Shown here one piece after another: positions 25,784 to 38,594 of a stretch of DNA of 64,000 nt. The translations under genes and the position numbers were made by a program. How positions within the stretch are numbered: position 1 is the first letter of the stretch; every line of letters begins with the position of its first letter. The stretch spans positions 175,391,480 through 175,455,479 of the forward strand of contig CM041083.1 in the NCBI GenBank assembly GCA_023079485.1. Direction: 5' to 3'. Below the pieces are notes generated by a model, which worked only from the letters and a program-made list of their open reading frames with translations, did not search any database and was not told the origin of the DNA. The DNA comes from Archilochus colubris. Lineage: Eukaryota; Chordata; Aves; Apodiformes; Trochilidae.

Positions 25784-26352
25784 TTCAACATTTGCATGGA
25801 GGGGGCATTCACCACTTCTCTGGGCTTCCAGAATATCACCAACCTCATTGTAAAAATTTCTTTGTTATGTCCTATTTAAACCTACTCTCTTTCAGTTTAA
25901 AGCTTCTGGCCCTATTCTTCTCATTACAGGCCTTGGTTAAAAAACTCTATTAGTCTTTATCATAAACCCCTTCTATATAATTAGAAGCCACCATAAAGAT
26001 TCCCCAGAGCCTTCTCTTCACCACTCTGAACACTAACTCGAAGCCTTTTTTGAAGGAGAGATGTTCCATCCCTCTGATCATTTCTGTGGCTCTACTCTGG
26101 ACACACTCTGACAGGACCACCTCTCATATTGAGAACCCCAGAACTGGGGTGGCATCTCACCAGAAAGTAGTAGAGGAGCAAAATTGCCTCTTTCAGCCTG
26201 CTGGCCACACTGCTTTTGCTGCAGCCCAGGATAGTTTGCTTATGGGCTGCAAATGCTCATTGCAGAGTCATGCCCAACTTTTCATCTGCTAGTATTACCA
26301 AGTCCTACTCCACAGGGTTGCTCTCAATCCATTCATCACCCAGCTATATGAC
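25784..26352 (-). mobile_element. CR1 LINE fragment, minus strand, lacking the last ~120 bases
   Basis: Minus-strand CR1 covering the 3' UTR and the C-terminal end of ORF2. It begins inside the 3' UTR (tttgcatggagggggcattc), passes ccccagagccttctcttcac and ggcatctcaccagaaagtag, and stops near gctctcaatccattcatcac. The terminal catagaat repeat and adjoining part are missing at the left. Heavily mutated. Confidence 0.87.
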
Positions 26353-26636
26353 CCTATTTGATTCTGGTTTGTTTTTTTTCTACTTGTGGGGAAGTTAGGC
26401 TAAGTGTTTTATTGTTTTTTAACTCTATTTGGAGAAATGGACATGTTCAAAAGTTATATTTTCTGCAGTGATATAATTATTTTATAAATACTATTTTGAA
26501 ACTAATACCTCTTTCTTTTGCATGCAGTGACTTTTTTTTTCTAGCAGGAATCTTAATCCCAAGACATTTCACAACTGGGTTCACATTTAGTCAACACAAT
26601 TTTGAAACATTTTGTGCATATTTGGGCCTAGTTACT

Positions 26637-27068
26637 CATAGAATCATAGAATGTCAGGTTGGAAGGGTTGATTCAACCCTTCTAGTATTATTGGTTGCAT
26701 GATATGACCCACACCTTGTCGAGCTGTCCACATCCTTTTTGTACAGCAGGGACCAAAACTGAATGCAATACTCCATGTGCAGTCTGACATGTGCCCAGTA
26801 GAGCAGGATGATGACTTCTTTGTCTCTGCTGGTGATGCCCTTGTTGGTGCAGCCCAGCATCCTGTTGGCTTTCTTTGCTGCTGCAGCACACTGTTATGCC
26901 TGTGGTCCACCAAGACTTCCAGGTCCCTTTCCACAAGGCTGCTCTCTAGCCAAGTGGATCCAGGTCTGTAATGCACTCCTGGGTTATGTGTTCTCAGGTG
27001 CAAGACTTTGCACTTCTCTAAATTGAATTTCATGAAGTTCCTATTAGCCTACTTATCCAGTCTGTGGA
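26637..27068 (-). mobile_element. CR1 LINE fragment, minus strand, with internal deletion
   Basis: It starts with the intact CR1 3' signature catagaatcatagaatgtca followed by ggttggaaggg. It then jumps over most of the 3' UTR to the ORF2 C-terminal part. On the minus strand this reads LEYC-type blocks including MLGCTNKGITSRDKEVIILL near 26800-26860 and MEYCIQFWSLLYKKDVDSST near 26720-26780. It ends near ttgaatttcatgaagttcct. A 10-bp inverted repeat (gaagggttga/tcaacccttc, 26662-26682) sits close to the deletion junction. Inactive. Confidence 0.9.
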
Positions 27069-28561
27069 CTAATACATACTTTATGTATTAGTAGATCACA
27101 ACACTGATCAGTGTACTACTCCTTTTTAAAGCAGTAGCATTTTTCAGTGCTATCAGTTGGGTCAGAGTAATCATCAAATGTTTTGCAAAGCCACTTCAAA
27201 GAGTTTCTTTTTTCTTTCAAAAATACAAACCAACCCACAGATTGTGTAGAAAGAAGGTATTGCAGTATTTCTCCAAACTGACCAAAAGAATTTATTTTGC
27301 TTTACCAGGTCTATTACATGTTATTCCTCAAGTCAGAGAGGGATTCTCCGCATGCTGAATATATTGTGTTAATTACAGCACATCCTAAATGTACTCGGTC
27401 AGGATTATGGGAATGAAAAATTTATCTTGTTATTGTTGTTAGAAGGAATTGTATTATTATGTTATTGCACAAGTTATGCAGATTAAAAGAGAAGGCATTA
27501 AATGCTTCATTATATTTAAGATTTCAGTGTTGTTTATCGTTGCGGTGTTTCAGTACTAATCCTAGTTTAGAACTGAAGATTTCAGAATCAAAATTATTTT
27601 TATCTACCAGTCCTTGGGAATTTATCTCATAGGGAATTTGTTTTTTCTTTTAGGCTCTGCATTCTTCTTTATATATGAGTAAGTGCTGATTGGAAAAGAA
27701 TTTTATATGAATGCTTTTCTAATAGAATACAAGGTTGAATCAAAATCTTAGTAGGAGAGCTGTGCAATCTGTGCAAGCCACAGATAAGTCAGGGTATTTC
27801 AGCAGCATTAGGAAGGTGTAAATGCTAGTAACTGTTTTAACTCGCAACATATTATTTCTACCAAAGCCAAAGAAACAGATAAGGAACTGTATTTAGTTGT
27901 CTGCACAAAAGTATCAAGTGATACTTGGGTTGTGTAGAATATCAGAGATATTTTCATGGAGCTACCACATGTGCACAGGCCTTGTAACAGACCCAAGCCT
28001 TGCTGGAGTGTAGATAGATAACTGATGTGTCTCAGAGAGGCCTGGGTACTTTAGATGGGCAACTGAACCAATCTCTAAATAACACAACTACCATAATCAC
28101 AATCTTAGAGGGCTCTGTAGTTCTGTAGGGCTCTGTAGAGTGCTCTGTAGTTTACTGAGCAGCAGCAACTGTGTATGAATATACTCCTAATCTGGGGGAA
28201 TCATGAGGTAGTGGAACTTGATGAAGAAATTAAGAATGAAGTGGAGCTACACATTTGCTAGTAATGATGTGTTGTATCACCTCATGCTTGCCACATGTTT
28301 AAAGAAAACATAAAAGTGGTTGGTTTGAAAGACCATGGCTGACAGATATTCTTTAACCTGTTAAATTGTAACAACTTTTTAGAAATTTTTGGTTTTCATG
28401 TTTGCTGGTGATATTACACATTATATTGATAGATAACATTTGTACTTGTTTCAACATAACTTCTTATTATGAGTTTTAAATATTTACATGCTGCATGTTT
28501 TAATTTGGTACAGTGAACCCCCAAAATATATTACTGATTTAAATTTCTTTTTGTATTTCAG
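27069..28561. other. Intron end before the TRPC4 start-codon exon
   Basis: AT-rich sequence leading to the TRPC4 acceptor. No repeat or RNA was recognised. The last 25 bases are T-rich and end in ttgtatttcag, a normal polypyrimidine tract and AG. Confidence 0.6.
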
Positions 28562-28588
28562 AGACAAAGTATTATAATGGCATAAAAT
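28562..28588 (+). other. TRPC4: TRPC4 5' untranslated part of the start-codon exon, with a two-codon uORF
   Basis: The acceptor tttcag ends at 28561 after a T-rich tract, leaving 27 non-coding bases before the ATG at 28589. They contain an upstream start, ATG GCA TAA, at 28577-28585. It is in the same frame as the main ORF and stops three bases before the TRPC4 ATG. A second AG at 28562-28563 is a possible alternative acceptor two bases later; the first AG is the usual choice. That the exon really begins here is inferred from the splice signal, not from transcript data. Confidence 0.75.
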
Positions 28589-28966
28589 ATGGCACAGTTC
28601 TACTACAAAAGAAGTGTCAGTGCTCCCTACAGAGATCGTATCCCTCTTCGTATTGTACGGGCAGAGTCTGAACTGTCTCATTCAGAGAAAGCCTATCTGA
28701 ACGCCGTGGAGAAAGGAGATTATGCCAGTGTAAAGAAAGCTTTGGAGGAAGCAGAAATTTATTTCAAGATCAATATTAATTGCATTGATCCCCTGGGAAG
28801 AACTGCACTCCTAATTGCAATTGAAAATGAGAACCTTGAGCTCATTGAGCTGCTCTTAAGTTTTAATGTGTATGTGGGAGACGCTTTGTTACATGCCATA
28901 AGAAAGGAAGTTGTTGGTGCTGTGGAGCTGCTGTTAAACCACAAGAAGCCCAGTGGGGAGAAACAG
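28589..28966 (+). CDS. TRPC4: TRPC4, first coding exon (residues 1-126)
   Basis: This exon encodes the N-terminus of the short transient receptor potential channel 4, a plasma-membrane calcium-permeable non-selective cation channel opened downstream of Gq/Gi-coupled receptors, forming homotetramers or heteromers with TRPC1/TRPC5 (family knowledge). The protein begins [20 protein letters not shown], which matches TRPC4 rather than its paralogue TRPC5. Seen domains: ankyrin-type repeats at about residues 31-61, 69-97 ([20 protein letters not shown]) and 98-122 ([20 protein letters not shown]). The start is fixed by an in-frame TAA six bases upstream and by a strong context (A at -3, G at +4). 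The exon ends GEKQ with the donor gtatgt at 28967, phase 0; reading past it gives a stop at 28985. The next coding exon is 22.2 kb away at 51214. There are no frameshifts or internal stops. Differences from mammalian TRPC4 (from memory) are a few conservative changes, such as S9, S11, H31 and A51. Confidence 0.97.
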
Positions 28967-29139
28967 GTATGTGCAGGATTTTCTTAAAGTTTGTAGTCTG
29001 CTCCAATGCAAAAAGAATTTTGCAAAGGGACTAAGCAAAATGAAAAACAAAAGCAGCCATCATCCTCTCACGTAAGTATTTAAAATAAGAAAAACAGTAA
29101 TTTTGATGTTGTATGCATTGAATTTATTTGTGTTCAGAC

Positions 29140-29347
29140 ATCATAGAATGGTTTGGGTTGTCGAAAGATCATCTAGTCCTGCCTCTGTGCCTTCTTGGCA
29201 GGACAGCATTCAATCTCTTCATCCTCCAGCCTGTATTCATATCAGGGATTGCCCCAGCCCAGGTGCAGGGCCTTTCACTTGACATTGTTGAACTTCATGA
29301 GGTTCACATGGTGCCCGCTTCTTAAGCCTGACAAAGTCATCTCTGTC
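29140..29347 (-). mobile_element. CR1 LINE fragment, minus strand, just after a TRPC4 donor
   Basis: It begins tcatagaatggtttgggttg (CR1 3' terminus, minus strand), then skips the 3' UTR and continues with ggattgccccagcccaggtg and gttgaacttcatgaggttca, the ORF2-proximal region. About 208 bases with a large internal deletion. It lies about 170 bases downstream of the exon donor, antisense to TRPC4. Confidence 0.88.
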
Positions 29348-32300
29348 ATTCAGTCAAATTTGCAGAAGTGCACAAGGCTTATATAGTTTAATATAGTTAA
29401 GTCAAATCTAGCTTCCAATAAAATAGGGTAAAAACATCCTGCATCCTTCCTTCCTCCAGCCTGAATAACAAGGTTTTTCACTTACAGATGAGTGAATGGT
29501 TAACTGTCTTCTATACAGATCCAGAACAGGGCTCATATTTAACTTTTCACACACAAAACCCCCTTCTTGGAAGACTGTGCTGTACAAAAACCAAACTTCT
29601 TCAAGTCAGAGCTTTGTGTCCACTATAAATCCACTCAGGAAAATCTGGAACAGTTAAGTTTTGCTCATGAGACCTCTGACAGGGTGACATTCCTGCAGAT
29701 ATTAGTGGGAAGTCCTAATAATTGAAAGATGCAAACCATTCCAAAGAGAACAGTAGTGGTAAGATGTGGACCATTTTAATAAACTGTGAAACTTGCTTTA
29801 AAGTCAGTGAAGGTTTCAGCCCCTCCGTGTGGAAGTCACCACCTCCTAACTCAGCAAGACAACACTGGGAGGTGTGACCCAATTGATAAGAACTTCAGCC
29901 TGGTCTCCAGGAGTTGTCTGTCCTATCATACACAGCTAAAAAAGTATAAACATCTCTACCTTTCTCAGTCTTCTCTCAAAGGAAAAAAACCATTACATAC
30001 ATTCTCATTCATCATAGCTACGATACCTGCTCTTCTTCCCCTTGCACTGCCTTGAGGCATCTCTAGAAATAGCTAGCCTTTTGCACATCCTCCCTATTGT
30101 AATAAACTAGTGGAGAAAGGATAATATAGCCCATGAATTACATTATGCCTAGGACTCTTCCAGGAAGAAAAAAATAGTAAAAATACTTACAATATTGTAG
30201 CGCATTGTATTTTTTTTCTATTTCGATTTTCATGCATTATAGGTACTGTGTTAATGTATTTCAGTGAATACTGTGTTGAAATTATTGCAGCCCTTTCACA
30301 GATAATGCATACAATATTCTTTAATTAGAGTATATTGTACTTGCTGTGGATAGAATTGCATATAATAGGTAAAGAGTGTAATTTTTGCTGAAACAGTAAC
30401 ACAAATTCTACTCTGTTCTGGAAAGAAAGAAATACAGTAGGTCTTTGTACAAATTTGGTGACTGCCTTCTCTTTTAGACGGTAAAAACAGAGCTCCTTTA
30501 TAATGGCAACATATTTATGTCAGAGAAAGAGAAAAAAACTATATTCACATTTTGATTAGCTCATTTCAATATTTCTCATCTGACAGTGCAGATGAGAATA
30601 CAGTGTATGGGAATTTCTTAATGCAAGGAACCAGGATCTGGAGGTATTAGTGCACAGACTTGTGCCAAGCCAGGTAAACCACTTTTGTCTCCATGCTCCA
30701 GCCTCTATAGTGGAAGTTGTCATTTGCAGAGTGGAGTTAATCTCACTTGACAGTAGCCACCCAAATCTGTCTCATCTCTGATCTTGGTTTGTAAGGCTCC
30801 CCTTACAAATAGAGAAAAATGTAGATCACCTGGGAGCAACTCATGCTGTCTTTCTCAATTAAGATGGCATGAACCACTTTTCAGGCTAGCAAGTGAGAGT
30901 CTACAAATTTCAGGCTCTTTAGATTTTCAGAATTTTTTGTATGTGCCACTGCAATGGAAACACTTGAATACAAATAATAAAATTTGTTTTAGGTGAGCTT
31001 CATGTTACAGAAGGCAAAAGGTAGGCTTGCTTTTTTTGTGTGTATTACAGTATTAAATTAGCCACAAACTGCTTTATTCCAAATTAGAGATTAGCTCTCT
31101 GGACTAGAGTTTAAGCATCTTGTTTCAGTGCCAGACTCCACTGCTGGCTGGTATGAAGAGTGCTGCTTCTCCCTGTCTTCCTTTGTTTCCCTAATTGTAC
31201 TTGCTGAGAGTCTTCCCATTACTGTAAAGCATGAAGAATAACCATGAATCATTTGAGTACTGAGTGAAGACACATCCTTTTGTGTCTGTACAAGGTTAGG
31301 CTTGCCCATTGCAAAATGCAAATATGGCTTGCAAGCCAGTGCTTGCAGAAAATGGTCTTCAAACAAGTAGGTTATTTACACACAGATTCTGCTTTTTGCA
31401 CTGGGGACCCTGACAACCATTAAGCATCTGTTGGTGTCATATGGGTAGATAATCACATTGGTTCATTTTTAAGAACAGGTCATGCTGAAGGTTACATTTT
31501 TGCAGTCATGCTTTAATAAGGCAGATGCAATTGTACATATGTAATATGTTCAAACATACCTTCTGGCTGAAAAATAATAACAATAGGCTAAATATATGAA
31601 ATCTGTATGCAAACAACTATATATTAAAGTTTGTATTTTCAGTGTTAACTTACAATTACAGGTTTCAGTGTTTAGTTACACTTTTCCCCTGGAGAACCAA
31701 ATTCCTTCTGAAACTCTTATTTCAAGCTACAACTTTGCTTTTTAATAATTATTTAATTTGTAAATATTGGCTGTGTTGTTTATAATGATTCATTTTCAGA
31801 GTCTGTACTTTGAATTACATATTTTCTTGTTTTGTTTTTTTTCCCTACTTTGTGTAAAGCTGGTCCTGTGTGGTAAAATCATGGCTCCTTGAAGGTAGTT
31901 GGAGTTTTGCCATTGATTCAGTGAGGTCAAGTTTTCACCCTTTTGCTGTTTTTTTTTCCCCTTAATGAAAAGTTATTCCCAGAGGAGGCAGATTAGAAAG
32001 CATGAAAAAAATATCTTTGCTAGATACTGCCAAGCTCAATAAAAATTTTAGATTCCTAAATATTTCATGAGTGATGAAAGCTGTGAACATTCAAATGTAG
32101 AAACCTGATATTATTTAGACTCATGATTTACAAATACATGAATTAGTTCTGAACATTTTATATTCATGAGCTAATATACTGTGTTTGATTGCATAGCCAG
32201 TTTCAGCTTCATCCTCATACAGTAATGTAATTATATTTGTAAATTGAAAGAATCTTTAACCAAGAGCTCATTGACAATGTCAGAGAGGCAGAAGAAAATA

Positions 32301-32558
32301 ACCATTTGCATCAACAGAAAGCTACAATTCTCCAGGACAGCTGATACATCTTTTGAAAGATATATCAAAACTGGATTCTTTAAACATTTAAATGTTTAGA
32401 AAGAAAAGGGTAAAAAATTAAAAACATGTTAATTTTGAGTAAGGATCAACACATTTAGTTAAAATAATATATTTTTGCATTTTGGAAAAGTTTTCCAACT
32501 AATGTCTTCAAAATTAAGAGATGCCACTGAATCTTAAGTCTGTAATACTTTTCCTCTT

Positions 32559-32664
32559 CAACAAAGCAAAACGAAACAAACCCCAACAAATACCACCCCC
32601 CAAAAAACCCAACTAACCAAGCTAACAAAACTTAAAAAAACAAAACAACAACCCAACCAAAACA
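32559..32664. repeat. A/C-rich low-complexity tract
   Basis: About 105 bases with almost no G or T on the plus strand, built of caaaac/ccaac-type words (for example aacaaaacaacaacccaacc). A T/G-rich tract of similar length and reversed strand composition is at 53726-53830. Confidence 0.8.
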
Positions 32665-35600
32665 GTCAGAGCTCCTTGAAGTTATATCTAAACTCCCTAA
32701 TGTACCTAACACTCAGCTATTGGGCTCTGCCTAATACCCATACATGTTGTGCTTTGCATGTCCAAGACCACATCTTACAGTGGGTTTAGGATGTTTATCA
32801 ATATACAGCTACATCTGGTGCCACCTGGTGACTAAAGATGAGGCATGTATTTTTTAACAGCTTCTGCATTGTGTTGGACTCCTGTTACTCAGTTTGCAAG
32901 TGAGCTTTTTGTGGTATAGGTTAGCACAACGAAGGAAAAGGTTATTGTGTCACTTATGTTTTCTACACTTTTTTAGCTGTACCAACTACAAGAGCACGTG
33001 CAAGAATGAATAACACAAAATAAGGTGAATGAGCTGAGGGAACTTGTCCAAGTGCTTTTAAGTTACCAATTCTTCAAAGCCATATGTCCTGAATTATCTG
33101 CCAAGTCACTTGTTACTTACCCTGATGGATAGCTGAATGCCAAATTAAGAAGAGAAAAAAAATTTTTCTTCAAAATTTATTTAAATAAAATGTTAAATTG
33201 CATGCAGCATCCACAGATGGGATGTGGATTAGGTAGTGTTAAAAAATGCACAGATCACCTTTATCTAAACCACATCATGTTCTCCTATTTGAGGAGCCCA
33301 GGCATTGATCTCTAGATGAGTGGTTGACTGCCTAGATAAGAATGTAAAGTCAGGGAAGAGTGAAGCAGAGGTGTAGATATCTTCTAAGGATGCTACAAAT
33401 CACATAAATGAAGCTGAAGTCTCAGTTATTAAACTTGAACTTTTATGGCATTGTATTATCTGAAAGACCAGATTTAGGGTATGGGAACCTGACCACAAAG
33501 TTCACAAGCATTGCCTGGCTAGAAAAGTACATGACAGTGTTTTTATGCCTCCCTATATTAGGTGTCAATCTTGTGATACTGTGAGTGTTTTTATAGGTGG
33601 ACACCCTACGGGAAGCTTTCTGAAGATGTCTGAAAAAAAAAGAAAAAAACCCACCACAATCTTGATAATTCCAGTTTGGCATTTGCAAACATAAGAGCAT
33701 TTATAGAGAAAGGAGAACTTTAGGACAGGGAGGGAAGTGATCACAGTATGTCCTTGGCTCACTCCTGTGGTGTGGAACTCAGTCAGTGTGACAACACTGC
33801 TGGGCATGCAGGTAGGGTCATGGTAAGAAGATGCAAACTGACAGTCTCCAGACTCTGCAGCTTCCCTCCAGTCAGTCTGGAACTGAAAAGTTAGTAGCCA
33901 TCAAAGCAGTTTGGGAGGTAAATCTCCTGTGTAGCAGATTACTCAGGCTGGGGGTGGTTTGGATGCACAGATCAAACATTGCATTTGATTTTTCATGTAC
34001 AGAGGTGCTGGTGTCCTCTGTGAGACTTCTACCTGTGTTTCCTGTCCACTCTTCAGGCACATTTCTCTATTAACAGGAAGATACTTCTGCCTCTAGTATG
34101 TCAGTTCTTCATACACCACCTCTGCATTTCACCATTTCTAAGGTGTCCCAGCAAGATAACTGATATCTAAATTTTGCTCATCTCTTGCTTCCATCGGCAG
34201 TAGTTGGACAGTCAATGCATAATATATTATGATGTTCTGGCATAGTAAACATTTGTAAACACTGTTTCAGTTATCTCCACCCCTGCAAGAATGCTGTGAA
34301 ATCTGCATTTCATTTACTGAAGGGGTGATGGAAGGTCTTTGGGATCAGCTTGGCTCCACTCTTTTTGTGTACTCTGCCACATGCAGTGAAAAGACATTTC
34401 TGGCACAAGGCTGGAATTAGGAAGCTGAAATGAGACCATATGTACCTCTTGCAAACTTCATAGGCTGTTTACTCTCCTAGGATAACCAATAAGATCACAT
34501 CATAAACTACTTTAGGAAAAATCCCTGGTCTCCTACTTGTGATGAGAAATATTTTATACTTTGAAATTTTCCATCTCATATCTGCAACCTCTGTTTCCAC
34601 TGCTTTCTCACCCCCATGGACTCAGTTTAAGTACTGACAAAGTCAAGCCAGCAATCCATGCCTCAGCTTTTCAAGGTGGCCTTCAGACCTTGTTAGCCTC
34701 TAAAGATGCAAGTCTATGGCACAGACAGTTTTATTTAATTGGTTTTCATGAATTTTCCTAGCAGTGCCTCAAAGGCCCAAGAAAGGATAAACTCAGCATG
34801 TTGGCTAAATATTGCGTGGAGAAAGTATTTATTAGAACAGACCAAACCCAAACCTTTGGAACTTAAAAGGTAGAGATATTTCTGAAGGACTGAAAGACAT
34901 GCAGCATAGTCCTTAGTGAAGATCCTCTTTCATATGGGTGCCAGAGACAGGGTAACAGAAGGAAATAAGGGAAATGACATCTGGAAGAGATGAGTGAAGT
35001 GAGAAGTGGTAGTTAAGAACATGGCAGCTCTGATACTTTCATGCCAGATATTAATCCAGGATCTAACACAGCCAAACATAGCCTAATGCTCATGCACAGT
35101 GCTTGCCAGAGATGCTTTAACCTTGTGTGAACAAGACGATCCAGGACTTTTTGGAGTTTCTATATCCCAGGTGGTGGCAGCATTTTCTCCAGGGTGGCAG
35201 CAGTCCATCACTCCACAGCTTAGTGGTGAAAGAGCAAAAGGAGCTATGGCCAGACCCCTGATGGTAGGGAGACCAGCATCTCTGAACTTGTTCTGGCATT
35301 TATGTGCTACTCAGTGCTTTAACAACCACTGTGAACTCCTACACAGGAAGAGTTTTCTGGGTGGATCAGTAGGAAATCTTGCAATCTTGGGATTTTCTGG
35401 GAGGTGGGCAGAGAAGGGGAGTTCTTCTGCTGTGACAAGCTAGTTATATTTTGTATATATTGATGCATTTAGCTTCTTGACAATTATTCAGGGTGAGGAA
35501 AGGCAGAGAGAAGAGGAGATGTAGACATTGAAAGTTGCCTTTCACTGAAATCTACTGCATGCAGTGTAGTTCAGATCAGAATAAGCAATGGTCTTATAGC

Positions 35601-38594
35601 AAAAGGTGTGTCAGTATCTGATTTTGTCAGCAGTGTAGCCGTGTAGTTTTGGAGACAATACAAGGATGTAAGAGAGCAGCCAGGAGGAAGGAATGGTCTT
35701 GTGTGAGGATGTGTCAAGGATGTTGTATAGTATAATTTCTAGGCCACTGGGCCAGGCTGCTGCATGGAGGTTTGGGAATTGACCTAAACTGACTGGGAAG
35801 AGATTCCAACAGCAAAGCTAGACTACTTTGCATTCAAAGTGCTTTTAGTCTGACAGCATTCCCATAAATAGATTAAAAGTCTAAATTTGAAAAGTCAAGA
35901 AACAGCATGAAAGCAGCACAGAGCCTAAAGATTAATTTTCCATTCCCCAGATGCTGGCAGCCTGGATTCTGCATTTCTGAGAGAGTTCCTATCAGGTCTG
36001 ACAGAGCTCCTGTCTCCTGGGAAATTCCATATGGTGGCCTCATCACTCTTGCATGTCTCTTAGTATCTTTGCACTTCTTGAAATTGCCCTTTGGGGAGCC
36101 CCAGGGTCCTGAGATGAAGCCAGAGCTCTTCTCTGGACCTGCACAATAGCCCAGCTTCAGTCTCAGTCAGTTTTCTCTTAGTGTGTGCAGGGCATTTTCA
36201 GTCTATTATTTTTCTTCCAAGCCTTGTGGAACAATGCTGTTTTCCCCATGCTGCATTGCCCCACAAGCCAGCAATGTTGATGGGGAAGCTTCTGTGTTGG
36301 TGTTCTACCTCCTCCTGGTAACAGTGTGTGCCGTCATGGAGAGGATCAGGGGAACATATACAGGTTGTGGGCCCAGAATACCTGTTGGACTTCTTTTAAG
36401 ATGTTATTTTGAATTTTCACCTAGTTACAGAACTGACACTTATGGTGGTGAAGCAGGGGCAGAAAGAAGAAGGAAGATTTTGTGAGCCTTTTGTCATGCC
36501 TTGCAGTTTTTCTAAACTAAAACTCTTTCTATATTAGCTTTGGAAAATACCAGTCACAATCACTTGTATTATGCTCTTCATCTGTTGAGATAAATGGATC
36601 ATTCTTGTTTTGAAAATGTCTCCCACAGAAGATCATGAACTAAGTGCCTTTTTTCAATGTTCTGATTAATGACAGTCTAGGTAGTAATGAGTATGGAGGA
36701 GGCAATGAAAAACTATTTTGTCAGGCTTGAAGTACAGAGTTTTGAAGTGAAATATAAGGGCACAAAGTTGGTTCTTCCTACTCCTAGCCGCCCAGGAGAG
36801 TAGGTGAGTATTTTTTTCCCAGTGGCATCTGGTTAATGAGAATATTCTTACATGTTTTAAAATATTACTAGACGGGGATGAGTGCAAAAGGCTGTGTTGG
36901 GGATATTTCAGTTTATTGAAATATATGTAGTAGCTTATCCACATGCTCAGTCTTCTGTGTAGTTCTTTGGGCACATAAATAACATGTAACTCTTCAGGAG
37001 AGGTGCCCCATAAAGGTAGAGATGGATAATTAATGTGTGCAGTGGAGGTACGGATTTACAACACTATTGCTATTTGATGTTTTAGAAGGATGCTGACTAT
37101 TTTCAGATTAAAAAAAAATCTGCATGTAACTGTTATTACATCTCAGCAATAAAGCCAAATTGTCTGTGTTTATATGCATCAGAGGTAGGGTGGGTGGCTG
37201 CGTAGAAAAGCCTGTGACAGTTACTAAGAAAGACTCCAGAAGCTGCTATGCTGGTGCCATTAGCAGAGCTGCTTACTAGTTCACTATTGAGGTAGGCAAC
37301 ATATTCTACAATATGTACCCATCACCTTGTAACAAATGCTAGATCATAATATTCCAAAGTGGAAGCAGTCACAAAATGTGCATGCTGAAATGTGGGGGAA
37401 TGTGATGATTTCTTGACCTGTAGAAAATGATGAGCCATTTTTTTATTGGCACTAAACCAAAATACCTGGCTAAGAGGATCCTTAGGGATAGATTCCTGTC
37501 AGGTATTGTTCTTAATGATGACTTAGACCAGCTTTGAATCTATTCCTCCATTTTAGCATTTTGCAGAAGTTCAGAAAACATTGGTGATGATACAAACAGA
37601 TTTAAAGACAACTGGTGAAACAAACTTCTACCAAACTTCAAAAGTTACAGATTTGGAATGATGAAGCACTTTTCTGTCATTTTTTGCTGGCTTATTCACA
37701 TTTGTTTTCAGTTCATCCAGTGAAAGCAAGCACTTTTCTACCATGAGGAGATGAGAGTAGAATAGCAATAAACCGCTGAAAATGTAAAGGAAATAAAAAA
37801 TTGTAGAAGGCTCATTCAAAAATTATGTCCATGGGAAAGCCATATTTCTCTTCAAGAGGTCATATTTTCAGTGCTGCTTTACTTTCCCTTCTTTTTATAT
37901 TTACTGAGCCCCACTTTACAGCATTCACCTAAGTAGCAACTGCATACAAATCAGAAAAAAAAATGTCCAAAATCTCTGGTTTCTACAACCAGTGGCTCAT
38001 TTTATAACCTGACATGCCTGGAATCCTTTTTTGCCAAACCTGTCTGCTATCCCTTCCTGAAAACTCAACAGCTACACAGATAGTTTCAGCTAAAGATTTT
38101 ACCAGCATGTTAGGGCTCGAAAACAGGTCTGAGGCCAGTAGTATAAACCTATTTAGAATACTAAGAGACTGAAAAAATAGAACCTTTTTTAAATTGATGT
38201 AGACTTGTGTTCTAAGGTCCACAAATCCCCATAACCAGTTATCTTTACTTCTGGCTATGGAATTTAATTTACTAAGTGAGTGAATATATAAATATCACAG
38301 GAGCAATATAAACAAACCAGCATCTTCTCTGCCTGGAGCACCTTCTCAGGACAGTTAATGATTTTGCCCTTTATATTGAGAAGATTTGTGCTGTATATGT
38401 GTATATGTATACAAACATATCTATGTAAGGGATGGAAGTCAGGTCCAGATTCAGATGCCTGACCTGACTTTAGTGTAGCAGAGTCTATGCAGAGAGGTCT
38501 CTTGCATCAGGACATCCTTCCTGTACTGCACCTGCATTGCAAAGTGGTGAGAACTTCCAGTAGGTGTTGTGTCATATCTGTGCAGATCTCTCTG

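Noticed and set aside
1..28561. Search for the TRPC4 non-coding first exon and promoter
   Set aside because: No CpG-rich promoter or convincing donor-bounded exon could be identified by eye. A non-coding exon cannot be recognised without transcript data.
35099..35443. 114-codon open frame on the plus strand
   Set aside because: No domain or family resemblance, no splice or promoter context. Frames of this length are expected by chance in 64 kb.
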